Positions 30,906 to 41,175 of a stretch of DNA of 64,000 nt are shown piece after piece. How positions within the stretch are numbered: the stretch's first letter is position 1; each line of letters starts with the position of its first letter. This DNA comes from Lepidostoma basale (Eukaryota; Arthropoda; Insecta; Trichoptera; Lepidostomatidae). The stretch spans positions 62,001 through 126,000 of the forward strand of contig JAHDVF020001330.1 of the NCBI GenBank assembly GCA_022606425.2, read 5' to 3'. Under the pieces are notes generated by a model. The model ran no database searches. It was not told the origin of the DNA and worked only from the letters and a program-made list of their open reading frames with translations. The translations under genes were made by a program, and so were the position numbers.

Positions 30906-31115
30906 CGCACTGTCATCGTCGGGAATCGATCCCGGTACCTTCGGTGTGGCACAAAGTTGTCAAAGCACTTATCACTCAGTCTCTAAGGTCGAAAATTTCA
31001 TCAACATGTATTACATAAATGTGTAAAGCGACGGGAAACTATCACATTTAAAAGGCCCACGTGGCATCCCAAGAACCAGCAAAGATCTTTTTAGACTTTG
31101 CTTGAAACCAATCAC
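30906..31115 (-). mobile_element. tRNA-like SINE and linked repeat
   Basis: GTCGGGAATCGATCCCGGTA is, on the minus strand, a strong B box (GGGATCGATTCCC). 31025-31115 (GCGACGGGAAACTATCACA, GGCATCCCAAGAACCAGCAA) matches 10955-11060. Confidence 0.6.
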
Positions 31116-31925
31116 TAGATGCGAAAATTAAAAAAAAATTACATACGTATGTGTGTATGAAGTGAAAAAAATTAAGTGATTTTTCTAGGGTTGGAACATA
31201 AACAATTAATTAAAATAATAATAACCATAGAACACACACGTAGATGGAATCAATTTGAGTGTTCTGGCATCTGTAATATTTACAAAAATGATAATTCCAT
31301 GACTCCCGAAGAAGCAATCTCGTAGAATCACGATTCCCGGTAGAGTGATTGAAATGATGACATGTTAGGGACGATGGGATCGCGGAAACTCCCAATTACT
31401 GCAGCTTCGGAATAGCTGACAACGCCTCGCAATAATTTAACCACAGGCACCAGCCGCTTCTAGTGCTCATTGCGTGAGGCAATCACTCCAACTATTTCGT
31501 GACGTCACTGTCACGTTGAGCTTTCGCGTCGTCAACACCAACGTGAATAAAATGAATTAATAAATATTGATAAAAAATTCCACACATTCTCGGTACTATA
31601 GATTCTAATGAGTACCAGTATTAAGAAATTTAAATATTTTTTCGTTTCGGGATATTTTTTATTTTATTTTAAGATTATTTAATTAAACACTCATCAGTAC
31701 TTTTAAAATAATAAAAAATGATAATAAAATAATAAAAATATAATCGAAGGAAAAAAATATATTTAAAGCAAACGAAAATAATATATTTTTACTGTTTTAA
31801 ACAGACCACGAGGCCTACACTAAGACAATGATAAAGAAGAAGACCATGAAATTATTTTCTACAGCATAATTCATCAAAAACTCGTTTTTTTCAAATCATT
31901 TTAATGACAGGAAAGAGGTCTCCTT
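31116..31925. other. No gene recognised
   Basis: 31220-31550 is unique and GC-richer, with no usable frame. 31803-31840 has GGCCTACACTAAGACAATG then AAAGAAGAAG, a LINE-B-type 3' scrap. The remainder is AT-rich. Confidence 0.45.
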
Positions 31926-31929
31926 TACT

Positions 31930-32305
31930 CAATTACGCTACAACGACGAAGCGAGGGCAGACACGGTAAGGACCAAACAAGTTTTGAGGACTTCCGAGAT
32001 GAAGACACTGAGGACGATAGCAGGCAAGACACTGAGTGATCGCGTGAGGAACACCAGAATAAGAGAGATATGTGAGGTTAAGGATATTATAAGATGGAGC
32101 AGACAGCGAAAAAGGGACTGGTATGGGCATCGTAAAATGGACACCACCAGACCCCCATTGCATAATCAGCCTCATGGGACTCGTCCTTGTGGAAGACCTC
32201 CTTAAAGATGGAAGGACAGCTGGGAGTCTACCTCACGGGAGAAGCAACACTCTGGAGAACAGACCACATAGGTCTACAACAAGGAAAAATAAGAAGATTT
32301 TTTGT
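31930..32305 (+). mobile_element. LINE-B C-terminal copy
   Basis: ARADTVRTKQVLRTSEMKTL, GKTLSDRVRNTRIREICEVK, IIRWSRQRKRDWYGH and GTRPCGRPP, then stops, ending GGAAAAATAAGAAG. Several nonsense codons. Confidence 0.8.
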
Positions 32306-32348
32306 TGAACGCAAACCATACTTGGTGCATGCGGCTATCGATTTCACG

Positions 32349-32374
32349 TCTTTTTTTTTTTTTTTTTTTTTATT
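32349..32374. repeat. Poly-T run
   Basis: About 18-20 Ts with neighbours. As poly-A on the minus strand it could be the tail of the LINE fragment that ends near 32436, but 60 bases separate the two. Confidence 0.6.
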
Positions 32375-32435
32375 TGATTTATTTTTTTTTAAAAACCCGA
32401 TTGGGTTATATGGTTACATTTTTAGATCTTACTAT

Positions 32436-32700
32436 TAATTATGATTTGTTTCAGATATTTTGTCTTGAAGCGCTTTGAAGGTTCCTGGTTCTTCTTTCTG
32501 TATTGTTTCTCCTAGGCTTTCTTTTAGTTTGTTGTAGTTAATTTTCTTTGTGGTATATTGTTGATGTTTTATTCTCTGTCTGGGTATAGTTTTTAGTTCA
32601 ATATTTATTCCTCTGTGATCGCTCAGGTTGTTGTTGATTGTTGTGTGACAGGTGATTGTTCTTCCTTCCCAGGAGATCTTATTTCCAGAGATTAAATAAG
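32436..32700 (-). pseudogene. LINE apurinic-like endonuclease fragment
   Basis: The minus strand from about 32690 reads ISGNKISWEGRTITCHTTIN, NNLSDHRGINIELKTIPRQR, and KLKESLGETIQKEEPGTF before TAA near 32437, about 80 codons without a start ATG. SDHRGI is the conserved SDH motif near the end of the AP-endonuclease domain of non-LTR retrotransposons, and the basic linker after it is typical. It is too short to be functional. Its LINE family is not clear from the C-terminal copies here. Confidence 0.75.
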
Positions 32701-32704
32701 TTTA

Positions 32705-33280
32705 GAAACATTTATTATCTTTCATTCTAGAATTACAGCGACTATTTTTCTATTAAATAGAATAACAATTATATTATAAATCATCCAGATCCGATTACGG
32801 GACTAAGTATAACTCTAGACTCGCACAACACAGAAACAGGTTTATAGTTTCATGTCGATAATGCATTGTCGTTGTAGCGTGATTGCCTTTGAATTAAAAT
32901 CGGTCTCGTTTCATGTATATGTAAACGTACGTATGTACGTATATGTACGCGTGGCCTCGTTTTGATTTGGCAATTCCTAAAATGTGAATGTGTAAGATAT
33001 TAACCCACGACTTACCATAATTAAGATTTAATTACACAGGAGAAGTTAAGAGTAATGGTGGTTATCAGTCAAACATTACAATTTTAAAGGTGCATCGAAT
33101 ATTGTTACAATAGTTTTGATGAGTTGTTCCATATACACGTAGGCTAAACGCTCTTTATTTATATCTCTACTTAGTAACTGTTCACCGAAGACCTTAGTAT
33201 TCGAAATTTTGATTCAATTACGTTCGTAGATTATCATGTTTAATTAAATCATTCTTGGGATTATGCGTATACGAGTATAT
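32705..33280. other. No gene recognised
   Basis: Unique AT-rich DNA with a short alternating GTACGTATGTACGTATATGTACG-like patch at 32920-32950. Confidence 0.5.
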
Positions 33281-33284
33281 CTCG

Positions 33285-33795
33285 AACGAAGAAGTAAGGT
33301 CACAGGTGGATAGGGCTGCAGCGGTTGCAAGCTGCCTGAAAGATGCCATATGAAGAAACAAGGACATGAGGACTGACAGAAAGGTACGCATCTATAAGAC
33401 CTGTGTGCGACCAATCCTCACATATGGCATTGAATCGAGGGCAGACACTGTCAAGACAAAAAGCATGCACAGGACAACCGAGATGAAAACACTCCGCGCT
33501 ATAGCTAGCAAGACCCTACGTGATCGAGTTAGGAATACAGCAATCCGAGAAATCTGCGAGGTCGAAGATATGGTCAGATGGGGACGTCAAAGACGACGAT
33601 ACTGGCATCAACACGTAAAAAGGATGAGCTCAAATAGGATACCACACATAGCTCTCCATGGAACGCCAAACGGACAACGCCGACCAGGAAGACCCCCGAA
33701 ACGGTGGAGAGAAAGCTGGAGTTCAGCGTCTCAAGAGAACCAGCCTGAAATAACAGACTCCTGAGTCTACCAAAGGTGAAGAAGAAGAAGAAGGT
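33285..33795 (+). mobile_element. LINE-B, best C-terminal copy
   Basis: The 132-codon frame 33366-33764 reads TDRKVRIYKTCVRPILTYGI (thumb region after the RT), KTLRDRVRNTAIREICEVED, WGRQRRRYWHQHVKRM, RRPGRPPKRWRESWSS and EITDS, then TGA. The 3' UTR is about 15 bases before GAAGAAGAAGAAG (33780-33794). This copy defines LINE-B for this window. The RT core is missing. Confidence 0.88.
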
Positions 33796-34745
33796 TGTTC
33801 AATCTGTATATGGATAAGTGTATGAAAGAACTGAAAGGAATAAATTCTGGTGCTAATATTATATGAGTGATTTGTCTGTAAATTTTCTGCTTTACGCGGA
33901 CGATGCCGTTCTCGTTGCGGATAGTGCGGACGAATTACAAGTCTTGGTGTCGAGAATGTATGAGGTATGCAAGTCAAATGATTTAATGATGAATTTCGGA
34001 AAGTCAAAGGTGATGGTTTTTGAAAGGGAAGAGCAAATGACAGTTTGTAACTTAAGTGTGAACGAAGAGAACTTGGAACAGGTGAGTGAACTTGTGTATT
34101 TAGGTAGCATGTTCACAGCGGATGGCCGAACGGATAGTGACGTTGAAAGAAGGGTGAGTGCGTGTAACAAAGAGAATGGAGCTTTAAAAATGGTTATTGG
34201 AAACAAGAATTTATGAATGAAAGCGAAAACGGCCGTTCATAATGGAGTTCTGATCCCAACCCTAATGTATGGAAACGAAGCATGGAACTGGCAGAAAAAG
34301 GATGAGAACAGAATAAATGCGGTAGAGATAAGGTCCCTAAGACGTATGTGTTGTAGAACGATATACGACAGAATCTCAAATGCTGATATAAGAAAGGAGT
34401 ATAGAGCGGAAGAAGGTATAATGAACGAAATTATGAAAGGATCGAAGCGTTGGTTCGGATATATGGAGTGCCTGGATAGAGAAAGAATGGTTAAGAAAGA
34501 ATACGTTAATGAAGTAAATGGACTACGGAGTTGAGGAAGACCGAGAAAAACGTGGCATGATCAAATAAATCAAATTTTAAAGGTTGGTCATGTTAGATGT
34601 CGGAGGAATCGACGTGCGTGTATGACTAGTGTAAGAATGTGGAGGAATCTAGAGAGGTGTGCCAGGATAGAGTCGTGTGGCGATCCATTCTCTTTGCCCA
34701 TCCCTGCGGTGAAACGCCGTGATGGTTTGTTTGTTTGTTTTTGTA
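33795..34745 (+). pseudogene. LINE-A copy with RT YADD motif
   Basis: Starts LFNLYMDKCMKELKGINSGA, has a frameshift near 33863, then NFLLYADDAVLVADSADELQ with the reverse-transcriptase YADD catalytic box at 33893-33904, followed by the MNFGKSKVMVF and YLGSMFTADGRTDSDVERRV stretches of RTE-like RTs. A TGA at 34214 is followed by the thumb (NGVLIPTLMYGNEAWNWQKK) and the tail (RWFGYMECLDRERM), with another TGA at 34532. Ends GCCGTGATGG then (TTTG)n. It abuts the GAA tail of LINE-B with no gap. The reaction of the intact family is reverse transcription at a nicked genomic target; this copy is dead. Confidence 0.9.
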
Positions 34746-34749
34746 TAAA

Positions 34750-35255
34750 GATATTAAATAAATTAAAAGCGGAATATGAACAGCGTTGTTTTTCAATTCC
34801 AAAGATTTTTAACACCATAACTTTCAACAAAATGTTTTAGATACATTACTTCTCTGTCCAATAGTGAAACTGTCCTTTCCTGCCTGACAATGGCGAAAAG
34901 TTAAGGAAGGTCGTGTTAAGCTCGGCACGATCTAATGAGGCATGTACGAGATTCGAGGTCGCCCACTGTTCGGGCGAAACAATCGAAGAGCGTGTATGAG
35001 ATAACAACTGACAATGGTAGAATCTAGTCTGAGACGTCTTTCTCTAGTCTAAAGTAGACTGCGGAGAATAAATGGGTTCATTATCTGGTGGAATTGGCTG
35101 GTAATGTTATCATTTAGAGCACTCGTGATCTTTTAGATAGATAGACATTTTCAGAATTAAGAGAAAATAATTTATTTTGGATTAATTTGAGATATTAAAA
35201 CTATTCTGTTGACGTTTTTAAGATAACCGAATGATTTTACTGAAATCTCTTGATG
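34750..35255. other. No gene recognised
   Basis: 34880-35130 is GC-richer unique DNA including CGGGCGAAACAATCG; no convincing frame. Possible conserved noncoding DNA, unproven. Confidence 0.45.
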
Positions 35256-35261
35256 GATGTT

Positions 35262-35535
35262 CATTGTATATAATAGTCCATTATGATACTTTAACATTAT
35301 AAACTTTGTTTCATGTATCACAATTGTATTTTTATTTTACGCGACAGCTGTTTCGTCAACCTATGTCAACATAGTAATTGCGTAGATTTTCACGGTTGGC
35401 AGCAATATGTTTGTTGTGTTTTTGGGTAACACCGTGTGATAACTCCTTCTCGACCGTGGTCGAGAAGGAGTTATCACACGGTGTTACCCAAAAACACAAC
35501 AAACCTATGTCAACATAATAAAAATGCAGATATTA
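35262..35535. repeat. HH1 element interrupted by a palindromic insert
   Basis: The left half (AATAGTCCATTATGATACTT, TCACAATTGTATTTTTATTT, GCGACAGCTGTTTCGTCAAC) is standard HH1. At 35374 a 128-bp foreign segment begins, after which only a few HH1 bases follow before unrelated DNA. Confidence 0.75.
35374..35501. mobile_element. 128-bp insert with perfect 46-bp palindrome and 16-bp duplication
   Basis: AACCTATGTCAACATA is present at 35358-35373 and 35502-35517. Between them lies a 36-bp unpaired segment (35374-35409) and then a perfect inverted repeat with arms 35410-35455 and 35458-35503 and a 2-base centre; the arm starts TTTGTTGTGTTTTTGGGTAA. The flanking duplication argues for a real insertion. 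No family recognised. Confidence 0.75.
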
Positions 35536-35867
35536 AAATACAGATTTTATTTCACTAGATTTACTGTAATTAAAATATATAAACACCTAAAATAATTATT
35601 TATAATATCTATTTAGTTTAATTAATAAGCTGTGGAAACCGGTTGAAGCCATAAAATTACATTAATACTAGATTCACTGGTTTGATTTTAATAATAATAT
35701 ATTTATCGTTTCTTGAACAATGAAGTGAAACTTTATATTAAACTATGAATACAACAGATGTCAGCCTGTATCCTGCAATTTGTGTATTATTTATAATTAA
35801 AAACATTTAAAAAATGTAACCATAATGATATTCTTAGAATATACCATAAATATTCAAGTAAATAAAT

Positions 35868-35955
35868 ACGAATGAGAACGTCTGTTTTACGAAAGAATTT
35901 TATTTTTTTATGTGAATATCATGTTTAAATCTAGAGTTTAATGCATTATTTCATG
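35868..35955. repeat. FB1 left-arm fragment
   Basis: AATACGAATGAGAACGTCTG and TTTTATGTGAATATCATGTT match the FB1 left arm; the rest is missing. Confidence 0.55.
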
Positions 35956-36014
35956 TTTCTGATTATTATATACACTTAACACTTTGATTAACGATCGGTT
36001 TCATCTGACCTATA

Positions 36015-36095
36015 CTTAATTTACCATCTTAACGAATCTTTCGTCATTTCATTAATTACCCTTTCATTCATACTTCATTATTAAATCTTCATAAG
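36015..36095 (-). mobile_element. LINE-A scrap
   Basis: TTACCATCTTAACGAATCTT and CATTACCC-like sequence then CTTTCATTCATACTTCATT correspond to the SLRWFGH coding region in reverse. Confidence 0.45.
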
Positions 36096-36099
36096 TCAT

Positions 36100-36645
36100 A
36101 AGGAATTCTCAATTGTCGAGGGGAGTAAACGCAAACAAGTTCAAACTACATTTTGCAAAATTTTAATTATAAATGAAAGAAGTACAAATGGCTTAAATGT
36201 GGTATGAATATGCGATGTATGTAAATTAATACGGCAAAATTTTCACTTCTAATTAGTCACAACTAGGCGGAGAAGAAAGACATCTAAGCCTCGCGAGATT
36301 ATTCATCTCCAATGCCGTTTTATAATGTCTATGTACGGGTTCTAGTCAAGACAAAAACACACTAACGTGTAGTGGTGTCGTAAAGCGCCACATTAAATCG
36401 GAAACATACGAGGCATATCCAGTAAGTAAGTGTACTGAGGCTCTCACGACCGGATGGATTTTATTTTCGACATGTTGGCTACACTTCCGTGTAGCCCGAC
36501 CTTTCCCCTCCGCAACGAGACCGGTTCGAGGTCAGTACGTTGAGAAGTGTCGACGCGACAACACGTTTCGTGAAAAATGTCAATCCAATCTCCCGCCACG
36601 TGCTAAATACGCGGCGTCATCCGTACATTTTGTATAACAGCTACG
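36100..36645. other. No gene recognised
   Basis: Unique; 36400-36640 is GC-rich with a small hairpin GGCTACACTTCCGTGTAGCC (36478-36497). No ORF supported. Confidence 0.5.
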
Positions 36646-36649
36646 ACTG

Positions 36650-36790
36650 CCACATTCGATTCCCGGCGATGACTGTATGATTCTCACACTGTCTTTGGTC
36701 TGGTGTAGAATTCACGTGCCAATAAAATGGCGATGGATAAGCTGCCTACCACATGCAATGAGAATAAATATAATAGCTATACCATTTATA
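36650..36790 (+). mobile_element. SINE-S2, head partly kept
   Basis: CACATTCGATTCCCGGCGAT is a B-box remnant; TTTGGTCTGGTGTAGAATTC, AATAAAATGGCGATGGATAA and GAATAAATATAATAGCT are the S2 body. Confidence 0.75.
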
Positions 36791-36845
36791 TCGATTTGGC
36801 TCGCGCTGTAATGATGTAAAGAGCGATTCGACTAAATAATTTTAA

Positions 36846-37030
36846 CTGCATAAACGAAACAAGAAATAGAGGAAGACCGAGAAATTCGTGGCGCGACCAA
36901 ATCGCTCAATTATTAAATGTCGACCAAGTTAGGAGTTGGAGAAATCGACGTGTGTTCATGACACGATGTATGAATTATGAGGACGCCGGTGAATTTTGTC
37001 AGGAAAGAATAATGTGGCGGGTCCATTATT
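36846..37030 (+). mobile_element. LINE-A C-terminal fragment
   Basis: ACAAGAAATAGAGGAAGACC (RNRGRPR), GTGTGTTCATGACACGATGT and ATAATGTGGCGGGTCCATTA, ending TTTTGCGTGATAG. The remaining 37035-37335 has poly-T, a CTTGGA triple repeat at 37124-37141 and nothing else recognised. Confidence 0.75.
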
Positions 37031-37339
37031 TTTGCGTGATAGTTTTTTTTTTTTTTTAAATAAAGAAGCAATTTTTCTTCGACACTCTTTAGTTGTTATA
37101 AGAGTATTTAATGTTTTTACCCTTGGACTTGGACTTGGATCTTCTGGCTTACAGAGGTTCAGCTCATGTGGCTATTCCTCTTACGTCTGATGGGAACATT
37201 GTTGGAAGGTGATTTGGTGGGTGTTTTTACCCAATGTTTTATATTTTAATTATATATTAAAGTACTTGTAACATAATGAAAACTAAAAATCATTATTCGA
37301 ATTAGATGACAACATTGTACGAACGCGTACATTTCACAT

Positions 37340-37466
37340 CACGGCTATGTTGGTCAAAAAATTGTCAAAGCGTACCCAAACACGACATATACGATTATTT
37401 GCACGCTCGCCGACACGTCAGCAAGCGACACGACTCAACACGCCACAATAGTATGTGTCTGCCTTA
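37340..37466. mobile_element. Harbinger-like MITE, second copy
   Basis: The right end AACACGCCACAATAGTATGT then GTCTGCC at 37466, followed by TTA, matches the right end at 6576. The interior is CACG/GACACG-rich like the first copy. The left end is not recognisable. Confidence 0.45.
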
Positions 37467-37734
37467 AGAAATGACAGCCCGATAAGTTGCATACCGAGAT
37501 TTATAATGGAATGCCTTCTACGGCCGGTACCACGGCCAGGCGATTTTCCGCATATCTGCGGCATCCGAGTGTCTGGAATAATTACTCAATAAACAGTTAC
37601 TTCAATATCCTCTAGATTTCGAGTGACGATATTAAACTATGTTGCCCGCTGGTGTTAGACACGGGCTACCGGTTCAGGTAGAAGCAAGCCCACGGTTCAG
37701 GACTTGTAAAACAGTGGATTTCGATAAATATTCG

Positions 37735-37945
37735 TAATACGAATGAAAACGTATGTTTTCTAGAAGTTTGTTTGAAGCATGTTTCGCCTCTCTAAGGGAT
37801 TAGAAAGGCCTTTGACATTTTATAATGCCTTAGAAAGGTGAAACATGTTATTCCTATAAACTATTGTGAAACTTATAAAAAAACAGACGTTTTCATAAGT
37901 ATTAATTATTTAATATGGGATTTTACATCATTATTAAAGTGACAA
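37735..37945. repeat. FB1 foldback element
   Basis: TAATACGAATGAAAACGTAT, GTTTTCTAGAAGTTTG and GTTTCGCCTCTCTAAGG on the left; GCCTTAGAAAGGTGAAACAT, AACAGACGTTTTCATAAG and ATGGGATTTTACATCATT on the right. Confidence 0.75.
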
Positions 37946-37994
37946 TAGATTTCGACGTAATTATAATAAAACTTCAACTATAATTAATCTAAAA

Positions 37995-38480
37995 ACCAAT
38001 TAATTAAACATCACATCATCTCTCCGAAGTGGTAGCCAGAAAGAATGGACTGCCACACGGTTTTTTCCTGATAAAATAATCTCGTTTCTTTAACGTTCAT
38101 TTCATATATTGTGTCAAGCCCGCACGTTTATTTCTCCGACTCCTCACATGGCCGATATTTAATATTTGATTGATTTGATCATGCTCCATTTTTCCTCGGT
38201 CTTATTCTATTTCTTGTTAGGTCATCTACATATACTCGCATTAGCATTCTTTCTTCACACATTCATTTCATGTGTCTGAACCATCTTAACGACCCTTTCA
38301 TAATTTTGTTCATAATATAATAGTTTCATTCGCACTGTATTCACATATTATAAATGCATCAGATACATACTTGTATTTCGTAACTTGTAACTTCGAATTT
38401 ATTTTGCTTTATTCTTCTTTTGTCAGTTCTATGGTTCTCTTTCATATATAAAGGACGGTAAAAGAACACCATTATGAACT
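37995..38480 (-). mobile_element. LINE-A C-terminal fragment
   Basis: Runs from the ATCACATCATCTCTCCG end through GACTCCTCACATGGCCGAT, CATGCTCCATTTTTCCTCGG, ATGTGTCTGAACCATCTTAA to TAAAGAACACCATTATGAAC. Many point changes. Tail replaced by CAATTAATTAAAC. Confidence 0.75.
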
Positions 38481-38519
38481 CTACACCACATTTATATTGA
38501 ACTAAATATTAATACATAA

Positions 38520-38672
38520 TTTAATTTAATTAATATAAATAAAAACGCAGTTTTCTATAAGTGTCATTATATTTAATGGGCATGATATAATTAGCCATCA
38601 AGCATTAGCAAAGCGAAACATGTCATTCCTATAAAATATAATAGACTAACGTTTTCATTAATATTATGATAA
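38520..38672. repeat. FB1 foldback element
   Basis: AATAAAAACGCAGTTTTCTA, TTATATTTAATGGGCATGA on the left; CATTAGCAAAGCGAAACATG, TCATTCCTATAAAATATAAT and ACTAACGTTTTCATTAATA on the right. Confidence 0.7.
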
Positions 38673-38794
38673 AATACTTTGTAGATATTTCCATACCGTG
38701 GTTATATACAAAGCGTTTTATTATTTTACTCGTATATCTATAATCAAATAATTTTATTGAAATCTCTTGACGGAAGTTCTGTTTAAATAATAAT

Positions 38795-38860
38795 TTCTAA
38801 ACTTCTTCCACTTTTGTGTATCGAAATGAAGACAAAAGTGGAAGTAGTTTAAAAACATCG
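38795..38860. repeat. Short hairpin repeat
   Basis: AAACTTCTTCCACTTTTGTG and CAAAAGTGGAAGTAGTTT pair across 10 bases. The same arms recur at 56146-56245 with a much larger loop. Confidence 0.7.
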
Positions 38861-38989
38861 TTTTATACAATTATTAATATATCTATAAGTTTAAAAGTCT
38901 AACCACACATTGAGTGCTTCATATGTAAAATTAAACAATAAATATCTTTATATATTGTAATAATTATTAGTTTTATCTGTTCAATTAAA

Positions 38990-39150
38990 ACACTATTATA
39001 GAATATCACAATTGACTATATTTATTATGAAATTGTCGCTACAGTTGTTTCGCTAACCGATGTTTAATCATCAGGTTATACTAGGTTTTTTTGACGTGTT
39101 TAATTAAACAGATAATTGTGTTAAAATATCAAAGTGTTTCCGCCAAAACA
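38990..39150. repeat. HH1 inverted repeat
   Basis: Left terminus lost; right terminus AAGTGTTTCCGCCAAAACAA. On the minus strand CTGATGA (39080-39074), a weak helix II, GAAAC, AACT and GTA, then GCGACAATTTC: a hammerhead-like order with a decayed helix II. Confidence 0.7.
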
Positions 39151-39154
39151 ATGG

Positions 39155-39815
39155 ATTATCTAATTATTAGTAAGTTACGGTAGCAACAGTTATTAGAATG
39201 TATCATATATTATATTACTGTAGTTACAAGGATATTTTTCCTTTCCTATTCACAAAACACTGAAGTTAATGAATTTGCTATTCGATATTAATACCTCAAG
39301 TTAAAAGCATAGATTATTCCTTTGTGTTTCCGTTTTCTGACTCATTATTTAGTATAATACCATCTTCGATAATTGATTATTTTTTCAACCTTGAATAATA
39401 CGCCATTCAATCACATTGACAGATGATTCAATTCAATGATCAATTATGGATCTTTTAAAGTCTGGAACGTATTTTTTATTAAAAGGTTTTGTACATCTAA
39501 CAATAACGAGCTACGGTCAGCCGCTTGGCCATAGCTTAACAGGTTGCCGGACGGGTATACGTATCGCCAAGTGCTGCTTGCAATTACAATAAATATCAAG
39601 TGTAATACAATGTTCAGATCCTTGTTCATATCTCCTGGTTTCTATGTGGAGCTGATTTCTGACTAGCTTTTATCATCAGTATAATTTTATCATAATATTT
39701 CTCTTCGTCTGTTTCCAATCTGCATACTTGAAATGTAGTTCTGTCATTCAACCTCAAGATATTGATGGTAGATATTCAAGATATTAATAGTTAAGTAGAA
39801 GTTCATTGTAAACAA
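39155..39815. other. No gene recognised
   Basis: AT-rich; 39480-39660 is GC-richer and unique with a 61-codon minus-strand frame lacking motifs. Confidence 0.45.
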
Positions 39816-39817
39816 TG

Positions 39818-39912
39818 TGTTTTTGTGCCGACCCTTATGCATGGAAGTGAACATGGAACTGGCATAAAAGATGAAGATGAGAGCATAATAAGTACAGTAG
39901 AAATAAGATCAT
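39818..39912 (+). mobile_element. LINE-A scrap
   Basis: TGTTTTTGTGCCGACCCTTA, TGCATGGAAGTGAACATGGA and GTAGAAATAAGATCATT follow the NGVLVPTLMYGSEAW coding stretch. Confidence 0.65.
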
Positions 39913-40121
39913 TTTTATTTTATTTAAACATTGATTTATCCACTTTTAGGTATATAATTCGCGGCATGTTTCGAATATTTTATTTCATCATCTTCAGAAG
40001 AACGACATACGTTTTTTAACTAACTCAACTATTATAATTTATATATTATATTTTTCCCGATGATGAACGTATAAAATCATTAAATATGTCGAGAAACATA
40101 AACTCAAACTAAGATAGAGTG

Positions 40122-40365
40122 TATTTTGTTCATAACATTTTCATTAGCAGCACGTACACTTCTTAAATGTTCATTCGACACCCTATCATACACAGAGTTT
40201 TTTTTAACATATTCGTCTAAGAGATCTCATTTCGACTGCATTTATTATCCTTCTTTTGCCAGTTCCATGCTTCGCTTCCATACATAAGGGTCGGTACAAG
40301 AACACCATTGTGCACTGCCATTTTAGCTTTTTTGGATGGGTTTTTGTTTGCGATGACAACTTTAA
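40122..40365 (-). mobile_element. LINE-A fragment
   Basis: TTTTGTTCATAACATTTTCA, CGACACCCTATCATACAC, GCCAGTTCCATGCTTCGCTT and AACACCATTGTGCACTGCCA. Same element stretch as 23450-23600 in reverse. 40370-40945 beyond is AT-rich; a 116-codon frame at 40256-40606 mostly overlaps the antisense LINE-A and is not convincing. Confidence 0.75.
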
Positions 40366-40949
40366 GTGCACCATTCATGATTTAATTTCAATGTATTATA
40401 TTTACTTTCAAAGATGTATAACCTTCTTATCTTGCCTTAATCTTCCAATTTACTTTTGTGTTATTTCGTCAATAAAAAATAATTACATTTATATTTTACG
40501 CTTTCAGTTTCTTGGGCAATCATTTGTAGTTTTAATTAGACAAACGCTTAGTATTATAAGAAAAAAAAGTGTACGCGGTGAGCTCATTAAAACTCGCAAA
40601 AAGTAGTAGATTTACTACAAAAACATTTCGTCTCTGTCTTGTTTCTGGTGTAAATAAATTAGAATTAATTAGCCAACTGCAAAACGGTTTACATGTTACG
40701 TTTTTATTCATTTAAATAATACAATATTAAAAGTTTACGTATTAATAATAGAAATATAACTTTGAATAATCTCTTAATTTTAGAAATTAAAAAAGTATTT
40801 AAAAATAGAGAAAATATTATAAATAATCTAATTAATTTAACTTCAAGTCCAATTGATTTATTTCCTTTGTTGTAAATAATACCTGGACCTCAATAAGAAT
40901 TTTAAAATATTATTATATTTAAGATTTATTAAAAATATTTGTTAGATAT

Positions 40950-41076
40950 TTCATTGTTTTGGCGGAAACACTTTGATATTTCAACATTATTAACTGTTGG
41001 AAAAAAAAAACTTTATGGTAAATATCATAATTGATTATATTTTCTCGCGACAGCTGTTTCGCTAACCGATGCAAAT
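40950..41076. repeat. HH1 left half
   Basis: CATTGTTTTGGCGGAAACAC terminus, ATATTTCAACATTATTAACT, then GCGACAGCTGTTTCGCTAAC and CGATGCAAATTTTT. The right arm is replaced by a (TC)n tract. Confidence 0.75.
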
Positions 41077-41079
41077 TTT

Positions 41080-41127
<48 letters not shown>

Positions 41128-41175
41128 CCACCCCTCTCTCTCTCCCACCCTCTCTCTTTCCCCCCCTCTCTCTTT
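41077..41175. repeat. (TC)n microsatellite
   Basis: About 100 bases of CTCTCTCT with CCC interruptions, starting exactly inside the HH1 element. 41180-41770 after it is unique: AT-rich to 41460, then GC-richer with a 64-codon frame (41497-41691) lacking motifs. Confidence 0.95.

Noticed and set aside
33892..34206. Minus-strand 104-codon ORF
   Set aside because: Shadow of the LINE-A reverse-transcriptase frame, which carries YADD.
35410..35503. Rho-independent terminator
   Set aside because: The context is eukaryotic; the stem is a transposon-like palindrome with target duplication.
40256..40606. 116-codon ORF
   Set aside because: Its first third is antisense LINE-A and the remainder is AT-rich chance reading frame.
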